Source of the DNA: Pyrocephalus nanus
Lineage: Eukaryota; Chordata; Aves; Passeriformes; Tyrannidae
DNA: 64,000 nt
Direction of reading: 5' to 3'
NCBI GenBank assembly: GCA_038380795.1
Contig: CM076269.1
Location: 5,394,001-5,458,000 of the forward strand
Shown: piece after piece, positions 1 through 27,102 of the stretch
Layout: the number at the start of each line of letters is the position of its first letter
Position numbering within the stretch: the stretch's first letter is position 1
Program-made: the position numbers and the translations under genes
Notes under the pieces: model-generated
What the model saw: the letters and a program-made list of their open reading frames with translations, nothing else
Told to the model about the DNA's origin: nothing
Databases searched by the model: none

Positions 1-1249
1 CTCTCGTGTAGCCTGGAAGAAAAAAGTACTTGTTTCGGGCACAAAATTAAGCAGGACGGTCAAGACCTTGAAGTTCCTCACACTGCTGAGGAACCACGTG
101 CAAGTGGGCAAAACCAGGGGTTTAGTCTTAAATCCTGAGCGAGACCACTAAGGACACAGACCCTGGTGAGAGGTTCCTTCATCTGAGAGGTAAAACAGAG
201 TTGGTATCTTGGAGATGCCTCCAGATTATGGACAAAGTCCTCCGCTGGAGAGGTCAAAACATAGACTGGATGGTACGGAAGACAACTGTCCATACTCCAA
301 AAGCAGCATGGACAGGGAAGAAGGGGGATAGTTGAAGAACAAACAGGGACTGTGATTTAGATACCAACTGGGAATCAGAAGCAGGAGAAATTCGGACTTG
401 TCAAAGCTAAAACCCACAAATATTGTGAAGAAATCAGGGAAAAAAAAAATCACGAGATCTCTACCTTTTTTTGCAGCTGTACGTTATTTCCCATGCTAAA
501 GTAAAGGGCACTGAGTTTTATACAGCTTCATAAGCTATAGGGATCTGTTTATTTTAATTGGTGTGTGATATTAGGAAGGTAAAACCGAATCTGGAGATCC
601 AGGAAGCACATCCTTTAGCTACTGCAGAGCCTGAGAGAGCAATGCCGCATATGCAGCAGGTTACCACCCACTCACTCATTCCCAGGCACGTTCTTTCTTT
701 CACCCAGAAACGCTGTACAAATAGATTTTTGTATATTTTTGTGAAGAGATTGGTCATACACACATTTTGTGTAAAAGTAAACTTCGGTGACGTTAGCCCC
801 CGAGAAGAATCTGCACAGAAGCCAGAATTTTTATGCCATGGTTGTGCTGACAGGACGGGATCTAGCAAATGAAGTGAAAGCAGGAACAGTGGAATTCATC
901 AAGCAATTAAATCATTTTAGCTGATGACCCAGACAGAAAGAGAAGTCAGGCAGTGAGATCTGCTGATGACACTGAGCCCTCACTTAGAAGAGGAGCAGAA
1001 TATCACAAGCACGATGCTGAGCACCTCAGTAATGCAACAGGGCTGAAAGTCAATAGGAGACAGCATTGCTATTAGGGAGCACTTAGAATTTTTGCTGTGA
1101 AGACTTGACCTCTGGTCTCTTGTTCCCAGAGGAGAGGAAAGGACTGGGTATTCAGCAGCAAGATAGTGGCTGCAAATACCAAGACACCAGAGGAATCTTA
1201 ATGGAATTGGGTGAGAGATTTCTGTGGAGCAGGGAGGGATGAGGGCAGT

Positions 1250-1300
1250 GTATAAGGCAGTGAAGTGCCCTAGGTCACACAGCTGGAACCAGAATGGGGG
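1250..1300 (+). repeat. Possible ancient MIR/CORE-SINE relic
   Basis: The stretch reading AAGTGCCCTAGGTCACACAG resembles the well-known MIR 3' part (small-vessel spelling AAGGTCACACAGCTAG). The match is short and the element would be old, so a profile search would be needed to accept it. Confidence 0.3.
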
Positions 1301-2084
1301 AGGTTTCCCACATGAAGGGCTCAGTGTATTTACCTAGACATGCAAGGGTGGAGAAGGAATTTGATTACTAGGAATAACTAGAAAACTAGAGATATTTACA
1401 CTGGAAGATGAGGTCATTGCATGAACCAAGGGGTAGAGAGTGGCCACTGATGTGTTCAGATGTTCCCTTCAGGCTCTCCTCCAATCTTTACAACAGCCCA
1501 AGCCTTTCATGGCTTTGAAGGTGAGAAAGGCAAGTAGCCCTGACTTCCAAAATTCAAACTGAGCTAGAGCACTTACATCACTTCCAGCACTATGAATAAG
1601 GGAAGGGAAGCTACAAGAGAGTCTGAACTGATGGAGTAACTCTTTCTGAAGTAGCTCCAGTGCCAGCTTAGTGTCTTGCCCAGAGACCCCTTGGTATCAT
1701 TATCCCTTGGGATGACGTGTGTGGAAGGGAAACACACCAAATATTAACAGGATCACTTTCAGAAGACAGAGTTTGGTGTATGTTTGCAATGCCACACTGA
1801 TGACAGCTGATATTTCCATACCAAGATGACCAGTCCAAGTTGCCAACTGATTTCCTAAAAATCCCCCTTGCCACCCCAGTTTTTTGAGAATCCAAAGCAA
1901 ATTGGCCAAAATGGATTCAAATACTTGGTTGAGACTTCTGTAAATTTCTCCACAGATTCAACAAGGCACGAGAGAAACTGTTGGAGCTGAGGAATGTAGG
2001 GCTTTGCTATCAATTAAAGTAAAGCTGCTTCCCAGACCTCGGGTAATGCTTTTGGCAGTAGTGAGTGTGCTGCCATGGTTCAAC

Positions 2085-2152
2085 AAAGGGTAATTAATCA
2101 GAAGCCAGTGTAATTGAACACTCCCACTGCTGCTCAATTAATCTGATCACTT
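2085..2152. promoter_or_regulatory. Cluster of homeodomain-type TAAT cores, possible enhancer
   Basis: Within about 65 bases there are TAATTAATCAG, TAATTG and CAATTAATCTGATC, including two TAATTAATC-like cores and an adjacent GATC. Such spaced TAAT/TAATC cores are bound by paired-type and other homeodomain proteins. The density is visible in the sequence; enhancer function is inference only. Confidence 0.25.
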
Positions 2153-4435
2153 CCCTTAGAAATTCAGAATCCCAGCCTGTGACTGCAGCAGACCTTATTT
2201 ATATGCCAGTGAGGTTTCCAGTTTGGATCAGACAGACTGTTCTGGCATTTCCAGCCCAAGCCCTCGGGCTGTGTTCATGCCACTAGCACAGATATCACTG
2301 CTGGCTTCCTGCAATGCATCTGCAGGGGGAAATCAGATGCTCCAGCATCACATTTGGTGAGAATAGCAGGATGAAGGCTTGCAAAGCTGCCCAAGTGGTT
2401 TAGATCTAAAACGAAAAGAAGTGGGATAGCCAAACCTCATAGGGCCCTCACGGTATTTTCTGCAGGAGACAGAGCCTGTTCCAGTTTCAAGTAAAACTAG
2501 AAGTGAATTGCTCAGAATGGGGTAGTTTTACAGCTGTCCCTTGCTGCACTGCAATAGAGCTGAGAGCAGGTGTAGGGATGGGAGGGAATGAGCCCTGCTC
2601 TGGTGAAACACCACAGTGGTTTTGCAGGGCATGGATAGCACTGTGAGACAGTTTAAGGCAGGTCACGAGGAAAGCTGCATTCAGCTGATGCTGGAAGGAC
2701 ATGCGGGGGATAAAGGGAATCTTCTCTAGCCAGGGGTGACACGATCCTTTCCCAAAACATGGCAAAAGGCATGTTCTGCATGGCCTCCACTGAGCTTGGA
2801 GAGCATTGGCAGCCTGCTGTGAAAACAGCTTGAAAACACCCAAACTAGGTGAAGAGTTCTCTGTAGAGCAGCAAGGATATGACACAGCTCAATATAAAGG
2901 AAACCAGCCAGGGTGGGACCAACACTTGTTGAAGTCGGTTGGAAGTGTTGTCCCAGCGCTCGGTGCTTTGGATGAGCACGGAAAGCATTTACTCCACAAA
3001 AGTTTTTCACGGCAGGGATAGACATTTTTCTCTGAAAACAGCATGTCCCCATGGATAATGTCATACAGAAACAAAACACAAGGTTGACTTGCAAGTTATC
3101 AAAAGGAATCCACCTCTGGATCATCCCAGCAGTGCTGAGTGCAGCCAGTTCTGCCCATCCCTCTCCAGCAGCACTTTGTCTCAGTCCCAACGCAACCTCT
3201 TGCTTTCATTTAGCTCCTCTCTGCTAGAGAAGAAAAGCCAAGAGCAGCTACTTCTGCTCCTATAACTAAAGGATATTGTGGTTCTTGCATCCCCAAAGCC
3301 AGCATGTGGTACCCTCAAAAGAAATTTTAATTTCTAACACCAAACAGCAGGCACAGCAACCACAACCAAGTGTTCTGGTCAAGCCAGTTGCCAATAAACC
3401 ATGCAAAACATTAGTGCAGACACACAGATACACCCTTCTCTGCCCCTGGCAACTCTTTAAAGCTGGAACAGTTTATATTGGGATTAATCCTGTAACCCAG
3501 CTCTCTGACTGAAGAGAACAGGACTTGACCCTTCCCACATTCCCTTTTCACCAACCTTTGTCGGTCTGTGTCTGCTCTCCTCCCACATGTAGCTCCATGA
3601 GTTTTTTCTCCATTTCATTCCACAGCAGGCTGCAGTGGCCATGGCAGTCTGCAGGAGCCTCCCCTGGATAAGCAGGCAGACCTAGAGCTGCTGCAAGAAC
3701 ATCTGGATGAAGAATAGGATGAAACAAGGGAATGAAAAAAGGAGCAGGAAGTAAATGAGGCAGCTTTGCTTTCCCCACAGGTGCAGGCATCATGATTCCT
3801 AACAAGAATCTGAGGTCCAGAGTGATGGTTTTGGGCAAGGGAACAATGGGGGAACTGAGATTCACACACATCTACAGGGTTGCCCTAGAACTGGCCAGAG
3901 AGTTCTGATCAGATGTGGTGCCAGGCAGGTCATGCGCTTTGTTCTCAGTTGAACAGAAAGCATAAACATAAAGCATCTGGCTCCAAGCTCCTCTGTACCC
4001 TCTGCCACCCAAGGGTGCTTGCCCTCACTCTGCTCCTTGCTTAGCAAAACATTTCAGGAGGCCCAATTCCCCCTTTCCACCCCCTCCAGGCTGAATCAGA
4101 GCAAAGTAGCTGCTTCTCACCCTGCCAAACTTTGTTAACCAATCTTGGTGGAAAGCAGCTGTGACAGGCAGCAGCAGCAAATCTAATGTCAAATTGATCA
4201 GCTGGAAGGGAACCAGCAAAACATTGGTACTCTGGCTCACAACCACTGGATGAGTCAATTCCCTCCACCCTCAGTGTTACAGATGTTTGGGTGCAGGGTC
4301 CAATTCCCCAAACCAGCCCCTGCCAGCCAGTCCCCACAGAACAATCTAAAGATTAGGCATTTCGTTTAGGGTTTTCTTTCCCCATTGGAAGGGAATTTGT
4401 ATCTCAGTGACATCTCCCTCTAGACTTGAAATAGC

Positions 4436-4456
4436 TTTTTTTTTTTTTTTTTTTTT
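4436..4456. repeat. Poly-T run (T21)
   Basis: An uninterrupted run of 21 T on the plus strand. No retrotransposon body is recognisable on the A-tail side, so it is treated as a simple mononucleotide repeat. Confidence 0.9.
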
Positions 4457-7419
4457 CCAGACAATGCCAGTGAAATGCCACCATCGTTTTTACAACATTT
4501 TTGTTTTCTTCCCAGAGAAGCGCATTTCTCTGCCTGGAGCATTTCAAACTTGCTGATGGAATCTAGCAGGGGTAACCAAACACACACATCACATGGAAAA
4601 CAGAACCAAGGAAGGAAGGAAGGGTATAAGCAAATATTTCTTCAGGATTGTCAGGCCTTTCAGTTACCATGGCAGTACGTTTCCATGGAAGCCAAATTTG
4701 AAGCCTGTTGCTGCCACTGGAGTGGCCCAAAGAAAATTATTAGTTTTGAAAATTAACAAAGCTACACACTACCTTAAAAGCCAGCCCACCCACAGCCCTC
4801 AAGAAAACAAAGGCATCTTTGCATCCCTGATAAAGGATTCAATAAACACGCAGGTAAGGAAGAGGCAGAGCAGAAAAAAATACCACACAATGAAAAACAG
4901 GAGCTTCCAACAATGCAGAAACTGTGCTGGTAAGCACAAGGCTGAATGCACTTGGTGAAATATTGCACATAAAGGTCAGCAAATTCCTACAGAGCATCCT
5001 GTGTCACTGGCTCCCAAGGGGACAGAATGGGGGGTGCTTTGAGACCAGTGCTGCTTGGTTGTCATTTGTTTGAAATTATTTACCCCTTTATCATGCTGTT
5101 GGCTCTCCCTTGATTTGCTCACCCACCTCCCAGGAAAACTTTCATGAGGTGAACCAGTATTCTCCCATGGGTTGCTTTAATCAACATTAAAGATCAGCTT
5201 AGCTGCTTTGATGTTCCCTTTCCCAGTCAGAATACCTTTTTAAATTCTTGAAAGTTACCTTTTGTCTCACTGACCCCCTTTCCTCACCAAGAAGTAATTT
5301 TCTACACCCCCTGTCATTTTTCAGAAGCCAGGGAGCTGGCTTGGTGTAGCTTATCACCTGCATCTGAAAAAAAACATGGCACACTCTAACCCTTTCCAAA
5401 GGGGAGGCACTGGGATTCAGTGATGAGGTAATGTTCCACAGGCTGCCAAACAAGGGATATGCAGGCAACACGAGCAAAGTCAGCACTACCTCAAAAGGAC
5501 AGATCACAGAATCTCTGATTTAGTGACTTTCCACCTAGAAGCAACCGCCTCCTCTTCGCTGACATGAAAAGAGCATCATGAAGGCCTTCCAAATTAGGGA
5601 ATAACACACCTGAGGAAAGCTGTTGAAAGGTAAAGATCAGAGGGAAATAGGCACCTATTGGACCATCAGCTGAAACTGACTTCTCATTTTTTAGTCAAAG
5701 AAAGATCTAAGACCTGCCTCACTGAAACATCACTCTTGTACCACTGCTAAAAGGTCTCCGGTGCTCTCTGCTGCCTCTCTTGCCCAGGAGGAAGGAAAAG
5801 CAGATCGTTTTAAAGCACACTTCAGACAAAACCCTGTGATGTGAATACAGCAGATTTCCTTTGAAAGGAAGGCGAGTACAAATAAAGAGACCTTCCACCT
5901 GGTTTGGGATTCCTGCTCTGTTCAGATTTCACTCAAGCCTTGAGCTGCACAGGGCACTGGGGAGTGCTGCATCCCACCTCTCCAGCTAAACAGCCTTCCC
6001 CACCCAAACCCCATCATAAACTCTCAGCCACAGAACTCCAAAGAAACAAAAAAATTGCTCTGCAAGAGCCAATCTAGACTAGACTACACATGAGGGCAGA
6101 ACAACTGGCTTAAGGCAATCCCTCCTCCCTGTGTGGGAAGGTTTTCCCAGAATTGCCCAGATCTGGCAACTACCACTACCCGCTGCTTGCCTCCATTTGT
6201 GCCAGAGGTTATTGCCCTGCAGAAGGAAAAGCACATTCAGATTTTAGATCTTCAGTGAAAAGTCTGACATCATACCTTCAAGTCCTGGACAGGTGAGTTT
6301 GCAAGGAGGTACCAGTGGGGAGCCAGGATGCTCTAACAACAAGCAATGTGTGGAGGCAGCTGCTGGCAGCTGAGAGCAGTGCAAGGGGCAGATGTGGCCC
6401 CTAGTCCTCAGCTGAAAGGCTTGTCAGAACCACCAGGCAAAGTGTAACTATTTAGTGGGAGTCCTTCTGGGCACCTCCAGTTTCTCAAAATCCTTTGCAC
6501 TGCACCCATCCAGCAGCTGAAGTGTTCTCGTGCAGGAGGAGGCTGCAAGCCCAGAGCACTTGCTCACCCAGACTGCAACTCCCCCTGCTGAAGGTGATGG
6601 CACAAATATCCCTGAGCTGAGGTTTTCTTTGGACGTTTCACTCTCTCCTCCCACAGTCTCTTTCGAAAAGGGAAAGCAAATCTGGCTAGCAAGCCAGCTT
6701 CTCCTCACTGTGCAGGACACATACACTGGATTCACTTTCCACGTTGGACTGTGGGGAGAGAGAGAGGAAAGGACTGACTATCTGGACCAACAGCTCACCC
6801 AAGAATACAGGAACACCAGCAGCTTCAGTCTTTGCTCCTTAACTTGCTCCCTGGGGCTACTTCTACCACCAGTGAGAGGCAGCAGGCACAGAGCAGAGTC
6901 TGCAAAGGAGCACTTACCAATGCTTGAATAAATCCACCAGACTCTGACATCCCTAGGCAAGCAGCTCCCCTTTTCACACTTCCATGCTAATGCTGCTGCT
7001 GAGACTTCTGGAGTCTCAAAGGCTTCAGGCCTCCATCCAAGAGTGCTTTGCACCGTACCACTGCTCCTGGCCAAGTTTCAGGATTTTTGCAGAAATCAAA
7101 GGGAAGAACATGAAATGTAACAGTGCAGATAAGTTCCTGACCTCAGTTAGCTCATCTCTTTTGAAGGTAAAAGGATCACAGGTTCCCTTTCAGGCCCCTC
7201 CATGCAGGCATAGCTTCACTTTGCCTCAAGAAATCTGAGACCAGAGACTGACAAGTCAATAGAAGAGGGAGGTACGATTAGTCTTCAGAGACTTAAATTG
7301 TCTTAAATCCAATGTCACACAGAGTAGTAATTCTCTCTTTTTCTGTGGAACCAAAAATTAAGAGGAAAAAAAAAAACACGCAAAACTGCCAAATGTGTTA
7401 AATGCGTAACTTAGAGCAT

Positions 7420-7425
7420 TTTAAT
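7420..7425 (-). terminator. MKNK1: Candidate distal poly(A) signal of MKNK1 (ATTAAA)
   Basis: ATTAAA on the minus strand is followed after roughly 35-60 bases by a GT/T-rich run (7362-7385), the usual downstream element. Cleavage would fall near 7395-7405. Confidence 0.45.
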
Positions 7426-7639
7426 AAAAAAAGCAAAATACATTTCATAATTTGTTGACTGGCACAATGTATAAAAACCTTTAAATAACAACTTTAATAT
7501 TAGTCACAAAATACAGCCTGTTGTATAAAAATAGCCGTATGCACACCGATAAAAGATAATGTAAAACCACTCTGAATAGGCCATGCAAAGACATTCAGCT
7601 TTGACCTTTCAATTTCCAAGTGCTTGTTGCATCTGCTAC

Positions 7640-7645
7640 TTTATT
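7640..7645 (-). terminator. MKNK1: Candidate proximal poly(A) signal of MKNK1 (AATAAA)
   Basis: A canonical AATAAA on the minus strand lies about 1.4 kb after the MKNK1 stop codon. It is an alternative to the distal ATTAAA; the sequence alone cannot say which is used. Confidence 0.35.
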
Positions 7646-9015
7646 CCTTCTTGTTCTACTTGGGAGGGTTTTGTGCTGGCACCTGGGGGCCTCCTCCTCA
7701 CCTCTCTGCACACAAAGCCCTGGCAAAGGGTTTCAGAAAGGGCTGGCAAGTTAAGGTGCATCATGTCGGGCATCTTAGCGGCCCGATTTTCACAGCTTAT
7801 GTTTTAGAAAGTGCTCAACATCCATGTCCTTCTCCATGGACACCTCCCCTTGGTCACTCAAAGTCTTCAGCTTTTCAGCCAGAACCCTTTCCAAGTTGTT
7901 CCTGCACTCCCAGTGCACCACAGTACTAAAACTGGGAGCACAAATCCAGACACCCAGCCTGAGATCACTGCAGGAGGCAGCACCATTTTTGTACAGATGT
8001 ACCTCTGCATTTGGCATTTCTAAATTATTCACACACCAAAATTCACGGAATTCATGGAATTCTGTCCATTCACATTAGGAAGCCCAGGCAGGACACATAA
8101 AAGGTCACTAAGAAATACAGGTTTACAGTGAGGAAAGTATAACTTAGGATAGCCTTAATATAATAAAACCCCACATGAATATTAAAAAACCCACCTAATA
8201 GTCAATGTGAACTGTTACATAAACAGTCTGAAATACTGTGGTTATCTGATTTAAGAATGTAACTGTTTGAAGGGGACATAATGAACATCAAGCCCCAGAA
8301 AATGAAAAAAGAGACAGTATGGAGCACATTTTAGTTAAGAACAAAGAGATGTCAGATAAAAAACCCATCCCTCCCAGTTTTCACCCCACAAGCTGACACA
8401 CAATCTATCAACAACATAAAAAACTACCCGGTCCTCTTCATCTCTAGAAGCCTGAGCAATCCTTGCACCTTTACAGTACCATCCTCATTCAATTTAAGCC
8501 AAATAAAGGTAATGCAGACAGAGATCCACCAAGTCACCACCTTCATTTCCTGAGTCTACAGAAAGAGAGAGGGGCACTGTTGGTTGAAAACAGTCCCTGC
8601 TGCTGACAGGAACAGCAGCACCTTCAGGATGTGCCATCAAGGAGAGCAGCCATTGGCAGGGAAAGGCTTGATGCTCTGCTAGGCAAAGCATTTTTATCCC
8701 TGATGTTTTCAAGTTTGCATTTTAAAGCATGCTCTTCTAAGAAGAAAATGAGGAAAACTTAGTGATTTATCACCTCAGGTAATACAGCAGCAAACCCATC
8801 TTCTGCAGTTTAAAAAGATCAGTTAAATTATCTTAATGCACCAAATCTGACAGGCAAAAAACATTCCCATAAAAAAAGCTGTCCCCTTAAAGTTACAAGT
8901 CACATCACAAGAGCGAGCTTCTAATCAAAGTGTCAGGAGCGGAGAAGCTTTTACCGGCGCCGAAGATCCAAATAAGAACACAGACCGATCTTGCCATCCG
9001 TAGCAGGGGAGAAGC

Positions 9016-23721
<14,706 letters not shown>

Positions 23722-26023
23722 CTCTGTGTGGCAGAGCATAGAGGTGACTTTAAAAATCTTTTGCTTTAGGAGAAAAAGCACATGCTCTTGCGTGTTTATG
23801 TTCTTAACTACCCAAACATTTCTCTGCTTGTCTTCATCACAGGCTGCCTCCTCTCCTCTAAATATCACAGGAAACCTAAAAATCCAGTTTGGGTGCTAAT
23901 TAATGGTTCTGGGGAGGTTTGATGAACTAATGTGAAAACAGGAAGAAACAACTGTGCATCTATACTGAGACCTCCTCTCACAGCACAGTAAGGCAAAGCA
24001 CAGCAATAACCTCATCAACAATCACCACAAGCTACCCACAACAGAACACATGCCCTGATACCAGACAGCATTTACAGCCCTCCCAAGGGCACTGGTCTCT
24101 GAGCTATTCTATGTTTTCACAAATAGATATTTTTTTTTTTTCAAATCGGCTTAAGAAAATGAGCCTTCAAAACAGCAAGAAGGTGTGGGGAAGTTTCAAA
24201 CCACACAGAGAAAATGCAACCACAGGAGTTAACAGGTCAGAGGAGTAATCTAGGTCAGTTCATGCTGTCAAATGGCCAGAAAGAAAACCACTTTTCACAG
24301 AACCATAATGTGCATTTCTAAACAACAGATCAGTGGATAATTTACACTCCAAAGCAAGCAGTGTTTATAGCATATAGACATTTTTTTTTCCCCCACATTA
24401 CTAGCTGCAGGTACTACAAGAGCTTAGTCAGAGGTAATAATTCACTAATGGAAGATAATAAAGCAGAAAAAAAAAACAAAAACCACATATTGTTATTGAA
24501 GGCCTAAATAAAAACATTGCCATACACTTTGTACAGCTTACCAATTTCCAGAAAGGTTAAATGATTTCACACTACTCTCACATGAGCACTTCACCCCACC
24601 AGTCACATCCTGCCAAGTTGTCCCTAACAGTTTAAAATCTCAACTCCAAGTCTTCAAGGCAGCAGCAAAGTGCTGCTAAAGACATTGCACAGCCAGGAGG
24701 ATTTCTGAGTGAATTCACTATTAAAGATCTCATACTACAAAAAAATAACTAAATCCATAGAAATAGTGTAATTATGAGAACACTGGTAAACGAAAGAAGA
24801 GCAAGTCCTAAAACCAAGAATGACAAAAAAAACCTTCTGTCAATTCTCTTTTAAGAGATTGTGAACAGCAGGTTTTCCACCTTTCATTGTTTCTAAAGTG
24901 CTCGTAAAACATGGGAGAAGCTTCATGGCAGGAAACATTACACAGCAATCTACCAACCCATGAGACACTTGTTCTTTACTCCATTGCATTTTTCTTGTCA
25001 ATATCTGTCAGTAACAGCTACTGTGAGTGTCACTTGGAACTCACACATCTGAAAATTTAAGGCAAACGTATTTTGAAAGTCCTCTCCCCTTGACAACCAG
25101 TATATCCTCGTTTTCAAGTCTCAGGCAGAATGTGTTCAGAAATCATCATGACGGGTGTCATATGTGACTTCTTAAATACAGTAATACAAAAGCACGTTTT
25201 ACCAACTTCTGAAGAAATAGCTTTTTAACTCAAGCTGACATATAGAGTTTCACATTTTAACACAAAAAGAAGGCTAGCATTACAGAGCTCTCCTCTCTTT
25301 CAATTCAGCCTGCTTTAGAAGTTATTCAGGACTGGGACTGAAATGGCACATGAAGCTGCTCAGAGGTTGGGCTGCTCTGCTTGAAGGAGCTGATGGATTT
25401 CCACAAGGTGCCAAACAAGTCATCTTAATGACCTGACTTTCTCCAAATCTTGCCTTGACAGGTTGTATTCTATTTTAAGTATCACGATTTCAGAGCTTGT
25501 AACAGACTAAAATCAGCAAATAAACAGGATGTGAATCCTGTATCTTAGAACAGCTGTCATATTTCTTCACAACCGCCTCCTGCATTCTGCCAGCTGGCTA
25601 TGATATTTTTACAGTCAGCTGTATAATAGCTCACTACATTATTTCAATTCTCTTTAGTCTGACTCAATTCCTAAATTACAGAGAACTGCTTCCCCGAAAC
25701 CAGGAAGTTCACTACCCTTGTATCCAGAAACCAAATTACTGAAAAGTTAATGTTTTTAACCTACAGTCTTGACCAAATTTGCTATCTGACTGAAGCATGA
25801 AATGTTTGCTGTATTACATTCTTATTGTTCTGGTCTGCTATTTCACATCACTGTGTAGTTCACTTCTGTCAACACAGCTTTTCCTTTAAAGGTATCACAG
25901 CTTCCCTCTCATTACTCACTTTGTTGTAATGAACCAGTACTTAAGCAACAGCTGGTATTACAAGAAAATGTCCTTAGCACAGTCAAATGCTTTAGAGATT
26001 TTTCAAGTTTTCAAAGAAATGCC

Positions 26024-26040
26024 TTTTTTTTTTTTTTTTT
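26024..26040. repeat. Poly-T run (T17)
   Basis: A simple mononucleotide tract in the MKNK1 5' intron. Confidence 0.9.
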
Positions 26041-27003
26041 CTGTGACTGTATCACCAAAGAGTTTCTGGTGATCCTGAAAGACACTGTGCCTCAACCATC
26101 CAAACAACACTGAGGTGTTTTGCACACTGCAGGAGTACTTCTGGTGACAAGGACACTGTGGGCTCTGAAGCAGCTCACTCTGCCAGACAGAGAGCCCAGG
26201 GACTGGGTGAACTGTTCTGGAGGGAAATGGTCCATGGACACGTCAGGTGCAAGATGAATGTGTAACTGCTGTCACTTTACAAGCACCGAGCACCTGCTTC
26301 CACCAAAACCAACTTGCCTACCCACTTTATTACCTACTCTGGATGAGTTGCAGGGAGGTGGGAGAAGAACATTACTTGGTGTTCAGTGCAAACTAGCAAA
26401 ATCTTTGATAAAAAGAATTTCTTACATCCCTCTTGACCACAACCATCAGACTGTTCTCCAAGACCTCCTGTCTGACTTGCGGTCTGACAAGAGCTGAAGA
26501 AAAAGGGAACTGTTCAAATTCTGATCTGTTCTTCTCCAGACAGTTTAGGGTTATTGTTCACAGTGTAACACAGCCCAGTAAAATCCACACTGTAAGTAAA
26601 AAGAGAACAAGTTTCTGTCTTAGCTGTAGTTTTGTTGAAGGCCTGCGTTTTATTATCATCATTGTAATTCAGTGTTGAGGCAATATTTAACATACACATT
26701 ATTCAGAGCCTGTGTGGGAGGGCAGTTACAGCCTTTCCCTTTTGCTGGAAAGAAGACCTGCAAACAAAGCCAAGAGAAGAAGAAAAGGAACAATCACCAC
26801 ATGTTTCCCTTCATCCAGACCTCAAATCATCTTTCATCTTGCTTCCTAACACTCCAGATACACACATGCCAAAATCCACTGCCCAGATGTAACTCCCCTC
26901 TCATTCTAACCTGCCTCCCAAAGGAAGCCAGAGTATATTTGGAAAACAAGCCCACATGTACAGGAGAACAAAGCACAGGTGCCTTTTTCTGTTAAGATGA
27001 TAC

Positions 27004-27102
27004 CTTGCTTAGGTGTCTGAATTCAGTGGATGAAAGCAGTTTAAGCAGAGTCTGGGTATCACCACCTGCGTCAAAACTGGGTCTTGCTTTAGCCAGGTTG
27101 TT
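27004..27102 (-). other. MKNK1: Candidate MKNK1 5' exon, 99 nt, open in one frame
   Basis: A pyrimidine-rich acceptor (TTTCTTTCCTGGTGCAG) ends at 27103 and a donor AAG|gtatca begins at 27003. The block between is exactly 33 codons without a stop, starting NNLAKARPSFDAGG and ending SSTEFRHLSK. I do not recognise this peptide in any MNK1 isoform. The simplest reading is a 5' UTR exon of MKNK1; an N-terminal coding extension is possible because the frame could join the ATG exon in phase, but no upstream in-frame ATG is visible. Confidence 0.4.

Larger units (their letters stand above)
1..7394. other. Intergenic region downstream of MKNK1, no gene recognised
   Basis: I read both strands and saw no exon with a recognisable protein family and flanking splice sites. 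The open frames here are short and overlap each other on opposite strands, as expected by chance. Visible items are a T21 run at 4436-4456, a cluster of TAAT homeodomain-type cores near 2087-2150, and a phrase near 1254-1295 resembling the 3' part of an ancient MIR/CORE-SINE (GGTCACACAGCTGG). In human, KNCN lies downstream of MKNK1; I could not find its membrane-protein signature here. Confidence 0.6.
7396..9015 (-). other. MKNK1: MKNK1 3' untranslated region (approximate)
   Basis: This is the sequence following the MKNK1 stop codon on the minus strand. It grows AT-rich towards 7400-7560, as terminal 3' UTRs often do. The distal end is set by the ATTAAA signal at 7420-7425 with a T-rich stretch just beyond it; a more proximal AATAAA at 7640-7645 could give a shorter form. 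No coding potential is recognised inside. The exact cleavage site is inferred, not seen. Confidence 0.55.

Noticed and set aside
6530..6931. A 133-codon plus-strand open frame near the MKNK1 3' end
   Set aside because: It is mirrored by other frames on the opposite strand and lacks a family, splice context or poly(A) context.
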